Shown in pieces: positions 34,257 through 42,900 of a DNA stretch of 64,000 nucleotides. Below the pieces are notes generated by a model. That model did no database searches and had not been told where the DNA came from. It saw nothing but the letters and a program-made list of their open reading frames with translations. Where the stretch lies: the NCBI GenBank assembly GCA_023251455.1, contig JAHEYT010000038.1, positions 1-64,000 of the forward strand, read 5' to 3'. How positions within the stretch are numbered: the stretch's first letter is position 1; each line of letters begins with the position of its first letter. Origin of the DNA: Bacteroidota bacterium (lineage in GTDB: Bacteria; Bacteroidota; Bacteroidia; Bacteroidales; Prolixibacteraceae). Made by a program: the position numbers and the translations under genes.

Positions 34257-34946
34257 TTACAGTAATTTTAAAATTTCCGAAATCTCAGTGACCGTAATGA
34301 AGTCAGACGTTTCAGTTGATTCTTGATGGGTCTCGTGTTGCCAGGTAACTTCGAACGGAACATGAATCGCTTTTGCACCGATGTTTACAACAGGCAGAAT
34401 ATCTGATTTTACTGAATTTCCAACCATCAAAAATTCGTCGGGTAGAATGTCGAGGTGGGAGAGAAGCTTCCGGTAATTATTCTCATGCTTGTCGCTCATG
34501 ATTTCAATGTGGTGGAAATAACCAATCAATCCCGACTTTTGCAGTTTCCGCTCCTGATCGAGCAAGTCGCCTTTGGTTGCAAGTATCAATTTGTATTTTC
34601 CCTGAAGTTTTTGCAATACATTTTCAGTGCCGTCGAGCAACTGGATCGGCATATTTAAAAGGGTTTTCCCTACATCAATAATCCGACAAATTTCTTCCGC
34701 AGTAATCCTACTATTTGTTGTCCGGAGTGCTGTTTCAATCATCGCCAAAATGAATCCTTTGGCGCCGTATCCATAAATTTCCAGATTCTGCATTTCAGTT
34801 TTGAACAGCTCTTTGGATGTTTCAGCTTCTTCAAGATGGGGCTTCATGATCTGGCAGAACTCTTTCTCTACATCCTGATAGAATGGCTCGTTTACCCAAA
34901 GGGTATCGTCAGCATCGAATCCAATGACTTTAATTGCCTGAAACAT
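34257..34946 (-). CDS. HAD-superfamily phosphatase
   Basis: A 229-residue protein. Motif I is IGFDADDTLWVNE (D10 and D12). Motif II is KLILATKGDLLDQERKLQKSG (Thr), and the motif III/IV region is EFLMVGNSVKSDILPVVNIGAKAIHV with its paired acidic Ser-Asp. A helical cap (residues 20-100) fits class C1 enzymes of the phosphoglycolate/nucleotidase type. It lies between a PAP2 gene and deoC (15 and 14 bases apart). Substrate unknown. Confidence 0.88.
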   Translation of the reverse strand: MFQAIKVIGFDADDTLWVNEPFYQDVEKEFCQIMKPHLEEAETSKELFKTEMQNLEIYGYGAKGFILAMIETALRTTNSRITAEEICRIIDVGKTLLNMPIQLLDGTENVLQKLQGKYKLILATKGDLLDQERKLQKSGLIGYFHHIEIMSDKHENNYRKLLSHLDILPDEFLMVGNSVKSDILPVVNIGAKAIHVPFEVTWQHETHQESTETSDFITVTEISEILKLL

Positions 34947-34961
34947 TGGTTGATCGTGTAA

Positions 34962-35558
34962 TTAGATATTAGTTTGAGTATCCAGTTTACCTTTTTTTTC
35001 AAGGTAAGCGTTTGTTTTGAAATATACTTTTGCCATTAAATAACCATAGGCAACCCCAATGAATGAGCCGACCAGCACATCGCCCGGATAGTGTACTCCA
35101 TTGTAAATGCGACTGTAACCAACTAAAATAGCCCATAAAAATAACCAGTATTTCAGTATTTTAAATTTTTTGTTGAGGACAAAATAAAGGAAGGTGGCTA
35201 GCCCAAAAACATTGGCAGCATGTGACGAAGCAAAACCATACAAGCCGCCTGTCCCGGCTTTGCTTAAGTGGATCAAACCGGCTAAAGCCGGTTCATGCGA
35301 AGGACGCAATCGCTGAACTGTATTTTTCAAAAAACCTGAAGCCGTTTGGTCGCAAAGTGCAATTACTATTCCAATGAAAAGCAGCATCAGAACCCCTCTC
35401 ATCTTGTAACGCCTGATCATTACGAAAATGATCAGCAAATACATAGGAATCCAGATTAATTTATCGCTTAGCCAAAACATGATGGGATCGAAAAAAGCGT
35501 TGTGGCTTCCATTGATCAGCATAAATAATTGGGTATCTAATTGATTCATGTATTCCAT
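34962..35558 (-). CDS. PAP2-family membrane phosphatase
   Basis: A 198-residue protein with five or six membrane helices and the three phosphatase signatures: KNTVQRLRPSHEP (Kx6RP), YGFASSHAANVFG (a PSGH variant) and SRIYNGVHYPGDVLVG (SRx5Hx3D). The family dephosphorylates undecaprenyl pyrophosphate or lipid-linked phosphates in the periplasm. The first gene of a likely PAP2-HAD-deoC transcript. Confidence 0.9.
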   Translation of the reverse strand: MEYMNQLDTQLFMLINGSHNAFFDPIMFWLSDKLIWIPMYLLIIFVMIRRYKMRGVLMLLFIGIVIALCDQTASGFLKNTVQRLRPSHEPALAGLIHLSKAGTGGLYGFASSHAANVFGLATFLYFVLNKKFKILKYWLFLWAILVGYSRIYNGVHYPGDVLVGSFIGVAYGYLMAKVYFKTNAYLEKKGKLDTQTNI

Positions 35559-35627
35559 TGTGTTTTGTCTTTTAATTTAAGCCAATTCATACTATTCCAA
35601 AAATATGAAAAATACAATTGAATCCGA

Positions 35628-36071
35628 TTATTTTGGTTGAAAGGTCAGATCATGTAATATTCCGACAACGTCACTTACAATCTTTCTGCAAATGATTTTA
35701 TGGTGTTTTCGTTCAGTTACATCAGCCTCGGTTGCATGTTTTTTTAGCAATTCAGCACAAACGCTTGTCCCATGAATATCTTCAAACAGATGATTCAGCT
35801 CACGAACCTTTTTGTACGAAGCTAGTTTGGTGTCCATGTCTTTTGGATCCGAATTTCCGTAGGCCAGGCCAAGCACCATAAAGCCGCCGGTAACTGCACC
35901 GCATTTTTGGCGCAAACGCCCCATTCCACCACCGAATGTCGATGAAATTAATTTGGCTGTATTTTCGTTTAAATCCAATTCTTCAGCAAATGCCAGAAGT
36001 ACAGATTGTGAACAGGCATAGCCTTCGTCGAAATAGGAGAGGGCTTTGGAAATAGTCTCGTTCTTTGTCAT
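35628..36071 (-). CDS. C_GCAxxG_C_C redox-type protein
   Basis: A 147-residue protein of the C_GCAxxG_C_C family. The conserved cysteines are in GYACSQSVLL (about 20), QKCGAVTGGFMVLGLAYG (about 65), VCAELL and IICRKIVSD. Such proteins are membrane-linked or cytosolic redox candidates of unknown mechanism in anaerobes. It begins 6 bases after the end of the dehydrogenase gene, so it is probably its partner. Confidence 0.85.
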   Translation of the reverse strand: MTKNETISKALSYFDEGYACSQSVLLAFAEELDLNENTAKLISSTFGGGMGRLRQKCGAVTGGFMVLGLAYGNSDPKDMDTKLASYKKVRELNHLFEDIHGTSVCAELLKKHATEADVTERKHHKIICRKIVSDVVGILHDLTFQPK

Positions 36072-36077
36072 AATTTG

Positions 36078-37139
36078 TTAATCGGAATATTCCGATCTGA
36101 AATCGAGTAAAATCTTTATATTTTCGGCCGGGTTTTCGTCAAGAATCTCAAAACCACGCTGGGTTTGCGATCCATGTAGCTTTTGCGAAATCAATGCCTC
36201 AGGTTTGAATCGTCCGTTTTTCAGGTGTTCAATCGCTTCGGCAAATTCGCCATGGCTAACCCGCGACGATACAATTTTTGCCTCTTTCCAGATTAATTCC
36301 TTGAATACGATTGGTGCGGGTTCGTTCCCCAGACCAAGAACGCAGATTGTTCCACCGCCACAAACACTTTGAATACATCCGCGAACCGGATTTACCAAAC
36401 CTTCAATTTCGTAGGCATGTCCAACTGCCTCAAAAGCAATGTCAACTCCTTTTCCTTCGGTTTCAGCTTTAATACGCTCAACCGGATTTTCTTTGGAGGC
36501 ATCAATTGCAACAACATTTTTGTAGTATTTCGGTCCAATAGCCAAACGAGGTTCTAAAATATCGACCATAAAGACTGTATTGTCGGTAACCGTGCGCACT
36601 GCCTCCAGAATGCAAAGACCAACTTTTCCTGATCCCCAGATAACAATGGTATCGTTTTTTTTTACGTTAGCGCGGTTTTTTGCATGGCAGCCAATACTTA
36701 GAACTTCGACCAATGCGACATGTTCATCCGGAATATCCTTCGGAACTTTATACAACATAGAAGGTGGAAGGGAAATGAATTGGGCAAATCCGCCATCGGA
36801 ATCAATGCCAATCAGTTTTAAGCTGGTACATGCCGGATAATGACCTTTTAGACATGCCGGGCATTTTCCGCACCAAATGATTGGATCGGGAGCAACCTTA
36901 TCGCCAACGGTCCATCCTTCAACATCTACGCCCACCTCGACAACCAATCCGCCAAATTCATGGCCTATAATCATTGGGGTTTTGGTTCGCGGATGAAATT
37001 CTCCCTTGTGAATGTGTTGATCACTTCCGCAGATACAACCATAATTAACCTGAATCAGCACTTCTCCTGGTTTGCATGAAGGTTTTTCAACATCCAACCA
37101 TTCAACCTTATTGTATTCAGTTAATATCGCTGCTTTCAT
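36078..37139 (-). CDS. Zinc-dependent MDR alcohol/polyol dehydrogenase
   Basis: A 353-residue protein. Catalytic zinc ligands: Cys36 in GCICGSDQHIHKGEF and His in PMIIGHEFGGLVVEVG with the following Glu. The structural zinc lobe is CGKCPACLKGHYPAC. The NAD site is VIWGSGKVGLCILEAV with an acidic residue in MVDILEPR, so NAD use is likely. The length is normal for sorbitol/threonine-dehydrogenase-type enzymes. The substrate cannot be told. Confidence 0.88.
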   Translation of the reverse strand: MKAAILTEYNKVEWLDVEKPSCKPGEVLIQVNYGCICGSDQHIHKGEFHPRTKTPMIIGHEFGGLVVEVGVDVEGWTVGDKVAPDPIIWCGKCPACLKGHYPACTSLKLIGIDSDGGFAQFISLPPSMLYKVPKDIPDEHVALVEVLSIGCHAKNRANVKKNDTIVIWGSGKVGLCILEAVRTVTDNTVFMVDILEPRLAIGPKYYKNVVAIDASKENPVERIKAETEGKGVDIAFEAVGHAYEIEGLVNPVRGCIQSVCGGGTICVLGLGNEPAPIVFKELIWKEAKIVSSRVSHGEFAEAIEHLKNGRFKPEALISQKLHGSQTQRGFEILDENPAENIKILLDFRSEYSD

Positions 37140-37162
37140 GAATTTGATTTTTGTTGTTTAGG

Positions 37163-37170
37163 CAAAGATA
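37163..37170 (-). promoter_or_regulatory. Bacteroidetes -7 box before the dehydrogenase gene
   Basis: On the minus strand TATCTTTG fits TAnnTTTG and lies 23 bases upstream of the ATG at 37139. The -33 box is not visible. Confidence 0.35.
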
Positions 37171-37254
37171 ATGATGTGTCTGAGACCACTGTCATTAGGA
37201 ATATAGTTTTGTAGGGGATTATTGAGAAAATCCCAAATCGTTAAATTTTGGACA

Positions 37255-37290
37255 TAAAAAAGCCCCAACTTCATACAAAGCGGGGCTTTC
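37255..37290 (-). terminator. Rho-independent terminator after the GGGtGRT gene
   Basis: On the minus strand AAAGCCCC pairs with GGGGCTTT around a 15-base spacer and continues into a run of six T residues. It lies 18 bases after the GGGtGRT stop codon. Confidence 0.88.
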
Positions 37291-37308
37291 AAATATTGAA
37301 TGATTTTA

Positions 37309-38301
37309 TTATGCCTGCGAAATAGCAACAGCTACAGCAACCGAAGCACCAACCATTGGGTTGTTACCCATTCCGATTAATCCCATCATTTCAACGTGAG
37401 CAGGAACTGATGATGAACCTGCAAACTGAGCGTCAGAGTGCATACGTCCCATCGTGTCAGTCATACCGTAAGAGGCAGGACCAGCGCCCATGTTATCAGG
37501 ATGCAAAGTACGACCAGTACCACCACCTGAAGCAACTGAGAAATATTTCTTGCCTTGTTCGATACATTCTTTTTTGTATGTACCTGCAACCGGGTGCTGG
37601 AAACGCGTTGGGTTGGTTGAATTTCCAGTAATAGAAACATCAACTCCTTCGCTGTGCATAATGGCAACACCTTCGCGTACATCGTTAGCACCATAACAAT
37701 TAACTTTTGCTTTGTCGCCTTTTGAGTAAGCAATGCGTTGTACTTCTTTCAGCTCACTTGTATAATAATCGAAATCAGTTTCAACGTAAGTAAAGCCGTT
37801 GATACGGGCGATGATTTTTGCAGCATCTTTACCCAAACCATTCAGGATAACACGCAATGGCTCTGTACGTACACGGTTTGCCGATTTAGCAATACCAATA
37901 GCACCTTCAGCAGCAGCAAACGATTCGTGACCAGCAAGGAAAGCGAAACATTTGGTTTCTTCTTTCAGCAACATGGCTGCAAGATTACCGTGTCCGATAC
38001 CTACTTTACGATCGTCAGCAACTGATCCTGGAATACAGAAAGCCTGCAGGCCAATTCCTAAAGTTGCAGCAATATCCGCAGCTTTGGTCTGACCCAATTT
38101 AATGGCAATTGCACCACCTACAATGTATGACCACATTGCGTTTTCGAACGCGATAGGTTGAATGTCTTTTACAACTTTGTAAACATCCACGCCTTTGTCG
38201 TCGCATATTTTTTTGGCTTCTTCAAGCGAAGAAATGCCGTAAGAATTCAACACTTCATTAATCTTGTTGATCCTTCTGTCGTAACTTTCAAATAATGGCA
38301 T
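37309..38301 (-). CDS. GGGtGRT protein of unknown function
   Basis: A 330-residue protein of a family named after its motif, here SVASGGGTGRTLHPDNMGAG (near residue 255). The N-terminal part runs MPLFESYDRRINKINEVLN; the middle holds GHESFAAAEGAIGIAKSANRVRTEPLRVI and NGFTYVETDFDYYTSELKEVQRIAYS. The family is nearly always paired with the IscU/NifU-like scaffold gene just upstream, here with a 12-base gap. It appears in anaerobes. Reaction and cofactor are not known; a link to Fe-S cluster assembly is inferred from the pairing. Confidence 0.9.
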   Translation of the reverse strand: MPLFESYDRRINKINEVLNSYGISSLEEAKKICDDKGVDVYKVVKDIQPIAFENAMWSYIVGGAIAIKLGQTKAADIAATLGIGLQAFCIPGSVADDRKVGIGHGNLAAMLLKEETKCFAFLAGHESFAAAEGAIGIAKSANRVRTEPLRVILNGLGKDAAKIIARINGFTYVETDFDYYTSELKEVQRIAYSKGDKAKVNCYGANDVREGVAIMHSEGVDVSITGNSTNPTRFQHPVAGTYKKECIEQGKKYFSVASGGGTGRTLHPDNMGAGPASYGMTDTMGRMHSDAQFAGSSSVPAHVEMMGLIGMGNNPMVGASVAVAVAISQA

Positions 38302-38313
38302 ATCTGTTTTCTC

Positions 38314-39006
38314 CTATTCTTTACGTGGGTCAATTACTTTCACTGCATCTTCCATACGGCCATATTTGCCTGAAGCTTTTTGAAGGGCTTCGCCAGCATC
38401 CATACCGGTTTTGATCATGTCCATCATACGACCAAGGCTTACGAATTCGTAACCAATGATTTCGCTTGATTCGCTTAAACCGATTTTGGTGATATAACCT
38501 TCTGCCATTTCAAGGTAACGAGGACCTTTGGCAACCGTTCCGTACAATGTACCGGTTACACCGCGAAGACCTTTACCCAAATCTTCCAGACCGGCGCCAA
38601 TTGGTAATCCGCCTTCAGAAAAAGCTGTTTGTGTACGACCGTAAACAATTTGTAAGAACAGTTCGCGCATGGCAACGTTGATTGCATCGCAAACTAAGTC
38701 AGTGTTTAAGGCTTCGAGGATTGTTTTTCCCGGAAGGATTTCAGCAGCCATCGCAGCTGAGTGGGTCATACCGGTGCATCCGATTGTTTCAACCAATGCT
38801 TCCTGAATGATACCTTCTTTCACGTTCAAGGTAAGCTTACAAGCTCCTTGTTGTGGGGCACACCAACCAACTCCGTGGGTCAGGCCCGAGATGTCTTTTA
38901 CTTCTTTGGCTTTTACCCAACGTCCTTCTTCAGGAATTGGAGCCGGGCCATGATTCGCTCCCTGAGCGACACAAATCATGCCTGCAACTTCATGTGTAAA
39001 ACTCAT
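38314..39006 (-). CDS. IscU/NifU-like Fe-S scaffold protein paired with GGGtGRT
   Basis: A 230-residue protein. GVGWCAPQQGACKLTLNVK and ETIGCTGMTHSAAMAAEIL (about 62-80) match the first and second cysteine regions of IscU scaffolds, and TDLVCDAINVAMREL supplies the third. The C-terminal 80 residues are an extension not seen in standard IscU and are typical of the GGGtGRT-associated subtype. Start ATG 39006 is clear. It follows the DUF190 gene by 43 bases, so the fluoride genes and this pair could share a transcript. Confidence 0.88.
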   Translation of the reverse strand: MSFTHEVAGMICVAQGANHGPAPIPEEGRWVKAKEVKDISGLTHGVGWCAPQQGACKLTLNVKEGIIQEALVETIGCTGMTHSAAMAAEILPGKTILEALNTDLVCDAINVAMRELFLQIVYGRTQTAFSEGGLPIGAGLEDLGKGLRGVTGTLYGTVAKGPRYLEMAEGYITKIGLSESSEIIGYEFVSLGRMMDMIKTGMDAGEALQKASGKYGRMEDAVKVIDPRKE

Positions 39007-39049
39007 ATAGTCTAATTTTTAATTTGAAATATATTGAGAACTCAATTTT

Positions 39050-39415
39050 TTAAACATCAAACATCTTTTTCTGACCTGATTTGTAAAGCAACACTGTTGT
39101 CTTCTCCAATGTCACCAAACATCCATATTTCATATCTTCGAGCTGTGGACGAAGGATTTCGTAAAACGAACGAATTTCATCTTTTTCGTCAACCAATTCA
39201 ACCATCAACGGTACTTTGTCGCTTACTTCCCAAAATTTATAGGAATGAATCACCGAACTTGCACCAAATCCCATGATGCCTCTAATTACGGTAGCGCCAG
39301 CAATTCCTTTCTTTTTTGCCTGAAGAACAATGTATTCATACAACGGAGTTTGATTAACCTGGTCAGTAGATCCAATAAAAATCCGTAAAACCCATGCTTC
39401 TGAATTATTTTCCAT
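39050..39415 (-). CDS. DUF190 protein linked to fluoride channel
   Basis: A 121-residue ferredoxin-like-fold protein with RIFIGSTDQVNQTPLYEYIV, GIAGATVIRGIMGFGASSVIH and LMVELVDEKDEIRSFYEI, the DUF190 core. The family is frequently fused to or encoded with CrcB/Fluc. ATG 39415 lies 2 bases after the crcB stop; a TTG at 39421 would give a 4-base overlap. A cytosolic regulator or partner of the channel is inferred from the linkage. Confidence 0.88.
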   Translation of the reverse strand: MENNSEAWVLRIFIGSTDQVNQTPLYEYIVLQAKKKGIAGATVIRGIMGFGASSVIHSYKFWEVSDKVPLMVELVDEKDEIRSFYEILRPQLEDMKYGCLVTLEKTTVLLYKSGQKKMFDV

Positions 39416-39417
39416 TT

Positions 39418-39795
39418 TCAAATCAATTTAATGATGAAACGTCCAACATAAACAGCCATCAGGCCAATAAAAATACTTAGAGAAGTATAAAGTGCGAAGC
39501 GCATCCATTCTAACTCACGAATGAGCAAAAAGGAATCGTTTGAAAAGGTTGAAAACGTAGTAAAACCGCCACAAATTCCAACGGTGAGGAAGAGGCGTAT
39601 TTCTGGATTTAAAAAGTCTCCTTTTTCGGAAATGCCATAAATTAAGCCGATTAACAAACAACCGACAATATTTACAATGAATGTACTCCAGGGAAACACG
39701 GATGTAACATTAACCTGAAAATATCGGGAGATTAAAAAGCGGGCAACCGTACCGATGAATCCACCCAGTCCAACAATCATGATCGATTTTACCAT
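39418..39795 (-). CDS. crcB: Fluoride ion channel CrcB/Fluc
   Basis: A 125-residue dual-topology membrane protein with four helices. The family signature is GGFIGTVARFLISRYFQ (start), FPWSTFIVNIVGCLLIGLI (Asn of the central filter) and TVGICGGFTTFSTFSNDS, containing the Phe-box and GGxTTFSTF. It works as a dimer to export fluoride. Preceded at a 30-base distance by a fluoride riboswitch, which fixes the identity. Confidence 0.97.
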   Translation of the reverse strand: MVKSIMIVGLGGFIGTVARFLISRYFQVNVTSVFPWSTFIVNIVGCLLIGLIYGISEKGDFLNPEIRLFLTVGICGGFTTFSTFSNDSFLLIRELEWMRFALYTSLSIFIGLMAVYVGRFIIKLI

Positions 39796-39824
39796 AAAAA
39801 TTACGTTTTAAATAATTTATCAGT

Positions 39825-39886
39825 TGGTAGATGTCATCAGCCTGAACTTGTGGACAGGCGGTTAAAGGCAGACCTCATTGCCGGCT
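39825..39886 (-). promoter_or_regulatory. Fluoride riboswitch (crcB motif)
   Basis: Minus-strand GGCAATGAGGTCTGCC, then TTTAACCGCCTG, then CAGGCTGATGACATCTACC, follow the order and conserved bases of the crcB motif: P1 GGCRATGA, AACYGCC, GGCTGATGACNNCTAC with pseudoknot. It resembles the Thermotoga petrophila crystal-structure RNA in every conserved block. Fluoride binding should turn on crcB and DUF190. Confidence 0.92.
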
Positions 39887-39887
39887 A

Positions 39888-39895
39888 CAAATATA
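39888..39895 (-). promoter_or_regulatory. -7 box of the crcB transcript
   Basis: TATATTTG on the minus strand fits TAnnTTTG and ends 2 bases before the riboswitch 5' end. This places the start of transcription at the first bases of the riboswitch. Confidence 0.55.
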
Positions 39896-40433
39896 ATTAT
39901 TCAGTAAGATTAGGTCGGATAGGATATGTAAAAATACGAAGGAATCGAATAAGAATTGATAATGAATTCATATTCATTAATGGAGTATTTTTAATTAGTA
40001 AACAGATTGATTTTTCAGAGGCTGTGTATTCCTGAATAAACTTCTGAGTGCAAAATCAATTGTTGTTTCTCAATTCCGAATCTATTATTTTAGGTGTTTT
40101 CTTTTATGCTTCATAAGCGTTTAGTTTTAGGATACTGTTTAAAATCAGCACAATACTATTATAATAAGTACTTGAATTTAGGATGTTAAATGCTCTTGCA
40201 GTTTCTAGATTTCTTGCTAATATAATGTTGAATAACCGATAGTTTATCTTATTTTTGATTGGCCTTCATTTCGATAAAACTAGATTTTTGTAAGGTTCGA
40301 AAAATTGAATTAAGCAGAATTCGATATGAATAGCTGGTTTTAGTGCCAAGTGGTTTAAATTAAAGTTGCTAATTAATACTTTGATGTATTTTTAGAAAAT
40401 TAGATAGGAGTTCGAATTTATTATTCTCAAGAT
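39896..40433. other. AT-rich gene-free interval at a composition boundary
   Basis: No gene, RNA or repeat is supported in these 538 bases. Short frames lack coding character. From here on the DNA is clearly more AT-rich than the left part of the window. Confidence 0.5.
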
Positions 40434-41192
40434 ATGGATTCAAAAAATATTATAGATGATCGGGGAATCAGTCGTGAAGAATTGAAATTGGTTCGTTTTT
40501 CGAAATTCAATGAACTGGAATATTCAAGGATAATTAGTGCGATTTCACATGACATAAGCAATCCTGTAGCTACTTTGAAATCGAATATTCAATTATTAAG
40601 AAATAACCTCAGTAGCAATGAAAAAGAACACAATGCTGAAATTTTGTGCATGTGCGATGAATCCACAGAGGAATTGGTTCGATTTCTTGATAATATCCGA
40701 TTAGTAAATTCAGTAATCAAATCCAGTAATAAACCGAAAATTTCATTTTTTGAAATAGAAACAATACTAAGTACTTTGTTTCTCGATCTGGAAAGTCTGA
40801 GTTTGGACCATAGAAGAATTACAGTTCAGACGAATCTTGAATTCAAGGAGTTTTCTTCTGATTTAGATTCTATTCGTCGGATAATATTGAATTTATTGGG
40901 AAATGCACTTAAATTTTCAAGAGGCGAGGTTGTACTCAGAATTTCGACTGTTCAATCTAATCTGGAATTCGTCATTTCTGATTTTGGTATTGGAATCCCT
41001 GAAGATGAAATTGATCAAATATTTAGTCCGTTTTATCGGGGCACTAATGTAAAAAATACCCCTGGAATGGGATTGGGTTTGTCAATTGTTATAGTTTTAA
41101 TTGAAACCCTGGGAGGTCAGTTGTATTTGCATAGTTCGATAGGTCAAGGAACAATTATTCGTATTGTTATACCCAATGAATGCACAAACTAA
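40434..41192 (+). CDS. Cytosolic sensor histidine kinase without sensing domain
   Basis: A 252-residue kinase. The HisKA phosphoacceptor is His39 in AISHDISNPVATLKSN. The ATPase domain carries NLLGNALKFSRG (N box), DFGIGIPEDEID (G1) and GMGLGLSIVIVLIE (G2). There are no membrane helices, and only about 30 residues precede the HisKA region, so input must come through another protein. Its 3' end overlaps the response regulator by 17 bases, so the pair is co-translated. Confidence 0.9.
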   Translation: MDSKNIIDDRGISREELKLVRFSKFNELEYSRIISAISHDISNPVATLKSNIQLLRNNLSSNEKEHNAEILCMCDESTEELVRFLDNIRLVNSVIKSSNKPKISFFEIETILSTLFLDLESLSLDHRRITVQTNLEFKEFSSDLDSIRRIILNLLGNALKFSRGEVVLRISTVQSNLEFVISDFGIGIPEDEIDQIFSPFYRGTNVKNTPGMGLGLSIVIVLIETLGGQLYLHSSIGQGTIIRIVIPNECTN

Positions 41193-42255
41193 TATTTTAC
41201 TAATTGATGATGATCAACGTTTGGGAAGAACAATAGAAAATGTTCTAAAATCGAACGGTTACGACGTCTGTTATGCAAACAATGGAGCATTGGGGATTCA
41301 AAAAGCTTTTGAGTATAATCCTGATCTGATTTTGTGTGATGTAAATATGCATCCAATTGATGGATGTCAGGTATATAATGTATTGAAAGAGAGTTCGTTA
41401 ATTGATCGTGTTCCTTTTATTTTTATAACTGGAAATTCTGATCTTCAGGATATTCGGTTTGGTTTGAATTTAGGCGTTGATGATTACTTTGTAAAACCAT
41501 TTGAGAATAACAATCTAATAAGTTCCATAGAAAAGCGATTGTCAAAATATCGAAGACTGAAAGAAATTGGCAAAAATGAATTTAAGACATTATTTAAGTT
41601 AAGCCCTTATGGAATCTTCTTGTTTGAGGGAAACCAGATTATTGATGCAAATCCTGTATTGATTAAAATGGTTGAACTGTACGAAAAAAAAATCTCATCA
41701 TATTCACTTGATGAGATTTTTGATACAGATTCGCTTCTTTCTGTTAAAGAAAGAATTGATAAATGCTCTAAAGGTTTGTTTAGTTCATTTAGCCAGAATG
41801 TAATTCTTGTATCTAAGAATGGTCAAAAAATACAAGCCCTGTTTTCAGTTTCTGCAAATGAAAAATATTCAAATCGTTCATTAATGATTGGCTTGGTACA
41901 ATTGAATCCAACCAATAATGATATTGAAAATGATATCTATGTTTCAGAAATTCTACAAATTTTTAAGAAGGAAAACATTATGGTGACTGAGCAAATGGGT
42001 AAGAAACTTACAGATATTTTCAAAATTCATAATATCAAAGTAAAAAATCAACTTAATGGTATCTTCTCCGATCGTGAAAATCAGGTACTCCACCTATCGA
42101 TGGAAGGACTTCCAATAAAAACTATTGCTGACAGACTATCTATTTCAGATCGAACTGTCGAGAAACATCGTTCAAGCATGATGGCAAAAACTAATTCAAA
42201 TAACATGATCGAAGTGATTATCTATGCTCTTCGAAACAATTTAATCGACATATGA
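41176..42255 (+). CDS. Response regulator: receiver, PAS, LuxR-type HTH
   Basis: A 359-residue protein. The receiver domain has the acidic DDD pocket at 11-13, the phospho-Asp at 55 in LILCDVNMHPIDG, and later GVDDYFVKP with the conserved Lys. A PAS domain follows (about 140-260, LSPYGIFLFEGNQIIDANP). A C-terminal LuxR/NarL HTH (about 295-355) reads SDRENQVLHLSMEGLPIKTIADRLSI and DRTVEKHRSSMM. ATG 41176 is chosen; TTG 41164 is only slightly longer. It is the partner of the kinase upstream. A PAS between receiver and HTH is uncommon. Confidence 0.9.
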   Translation: MNAQTNILLIDDDQRLGRTIENVLKSNGYDVCYANNGALGIQKAFEYNPDLILCDVNMHPIDGCQVYNVLKESSLIDRVPFIFITGNSDLQDIRFGLNLGVDDYFVKPFENNNLISSIEKRLSKYRRLKEIGKNEFKTLFKLSPYGIFLFEGNQIIDANPVLIKMVELYEKKISSYSLDEIFDTDSLLSVKERIDKCSKGLFSSFSQNVILVSKNGQKIQALFSVSANEKYSNRSLMIGLVQLNPTNNDIENDIYVSEILQIFKKENIMVTEQMGKKLTDIFKIHNIKVKNQLNGIFSDRENQVLHLSMEGLPIKTIADRLSISDRTVEKHRSSMMAKTNSNNMIEVIIYALRNNLIDI

Positions 42256-42302
42256 ATTTTACAATCTTCTGATGAGATAATTGCAAATATAGCAGAATTT
42301 GA

Positions 42303-42461
42303 TTATAATTTCTTTGCGCCAATCCTAGCTAAATAACGACTTCTGGCTTCTTTTGGGTCAGCTCCAACGGCAATGTATATTCTTGTTTTGACATCGATTA
42401 TAACTTCTTGTAATTTTGTCAAATCTGGAGTAGTAAAACTTGGTTGTTTCTTTTCAAACAT
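42303..42461 (-). CDS. Small hypothetical protein
   Basis: A 52-residue reading frame starting MFEKKQPSFTTPDLTKLQ, with a central segment DVKTRIYIAVGADPKEARSRYLARIG. The basic, amphipathic C-terminus is striking and the downstream end is compact. Longer starts (TTG 42575) would add low-quality sequence. It is on the strand opposite to the kinase/regulator genes and 47 bases beyond their end. No family recognised. Confidence 0.5.
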   Translation of the reverse strand: MFEKKQPSFTTPDLTKLQEVIIDVKTRIYIAVGADPKEARSRYLARIGAKKL

Positions 42462-42777
42462 TTTGATTTCCTTTCTATTATATAAAAAATTAACTGGTTC
42501 AGTATTAGACTTAAACTTATTTTTCAGACCAGCAATTGAAAAATAAGGTTTGTTACCAATTTTGTTGGTATTCAAATAATGAAGTATTTATCTTTAACAA
42601 AAGCTCTTGTGATAAGATCTAAATTCACAAACGTGAAAACTTCAGAAAAGTTGTAAAAAAACAAAGATACCATTATAAATGATGTTATCTTCCTTTAAAT
42701 TGTAAATACAACAATCTATTGATATACAATTAGAAATTGAATTTTAATAGGCTGAAGTAGATTGTCAATATGGGGCT
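42462..42777. other. Gene-free interval upstream of the small protein
   Basis: No coding frame, RNA fold or repeat is supported. It would contain the promoter of the small protein, but no consensus box was found with confidence. Confidence 0.4.
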
Positions 42778-42817
42778 AAAACAAAACAGGGAATCCGTGG
42801 ACTCCCTGTTTTGTTTT
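42778..42817. terminator. Strong hairpin terminator
   Basis: AAAACAAAACAGGGA and TCCCTGTTTTGTTTT form a perfect 15-bp stem around a 10-base loop, with A and T-rich flanks suited to both strands. It lies 84 bases beyond the stop of the NtrC-like gene on the minus strand. Confidence 0.85.
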
Positions 42818-42900
42818 GATAATGTTGTATTTGACTCTTATTCAGTAACTTTGATAAAGTTATCGCTTCGTTTTTTTTGCGACCTTAAATTTAAGGTTTG

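Noticed and set aside
39850-40035. A 61-residue frame on the plus strand near the fluoride riboswitch
   Set aside because: It begins inside the riboswitch on the opposite strand and shows no coding character.
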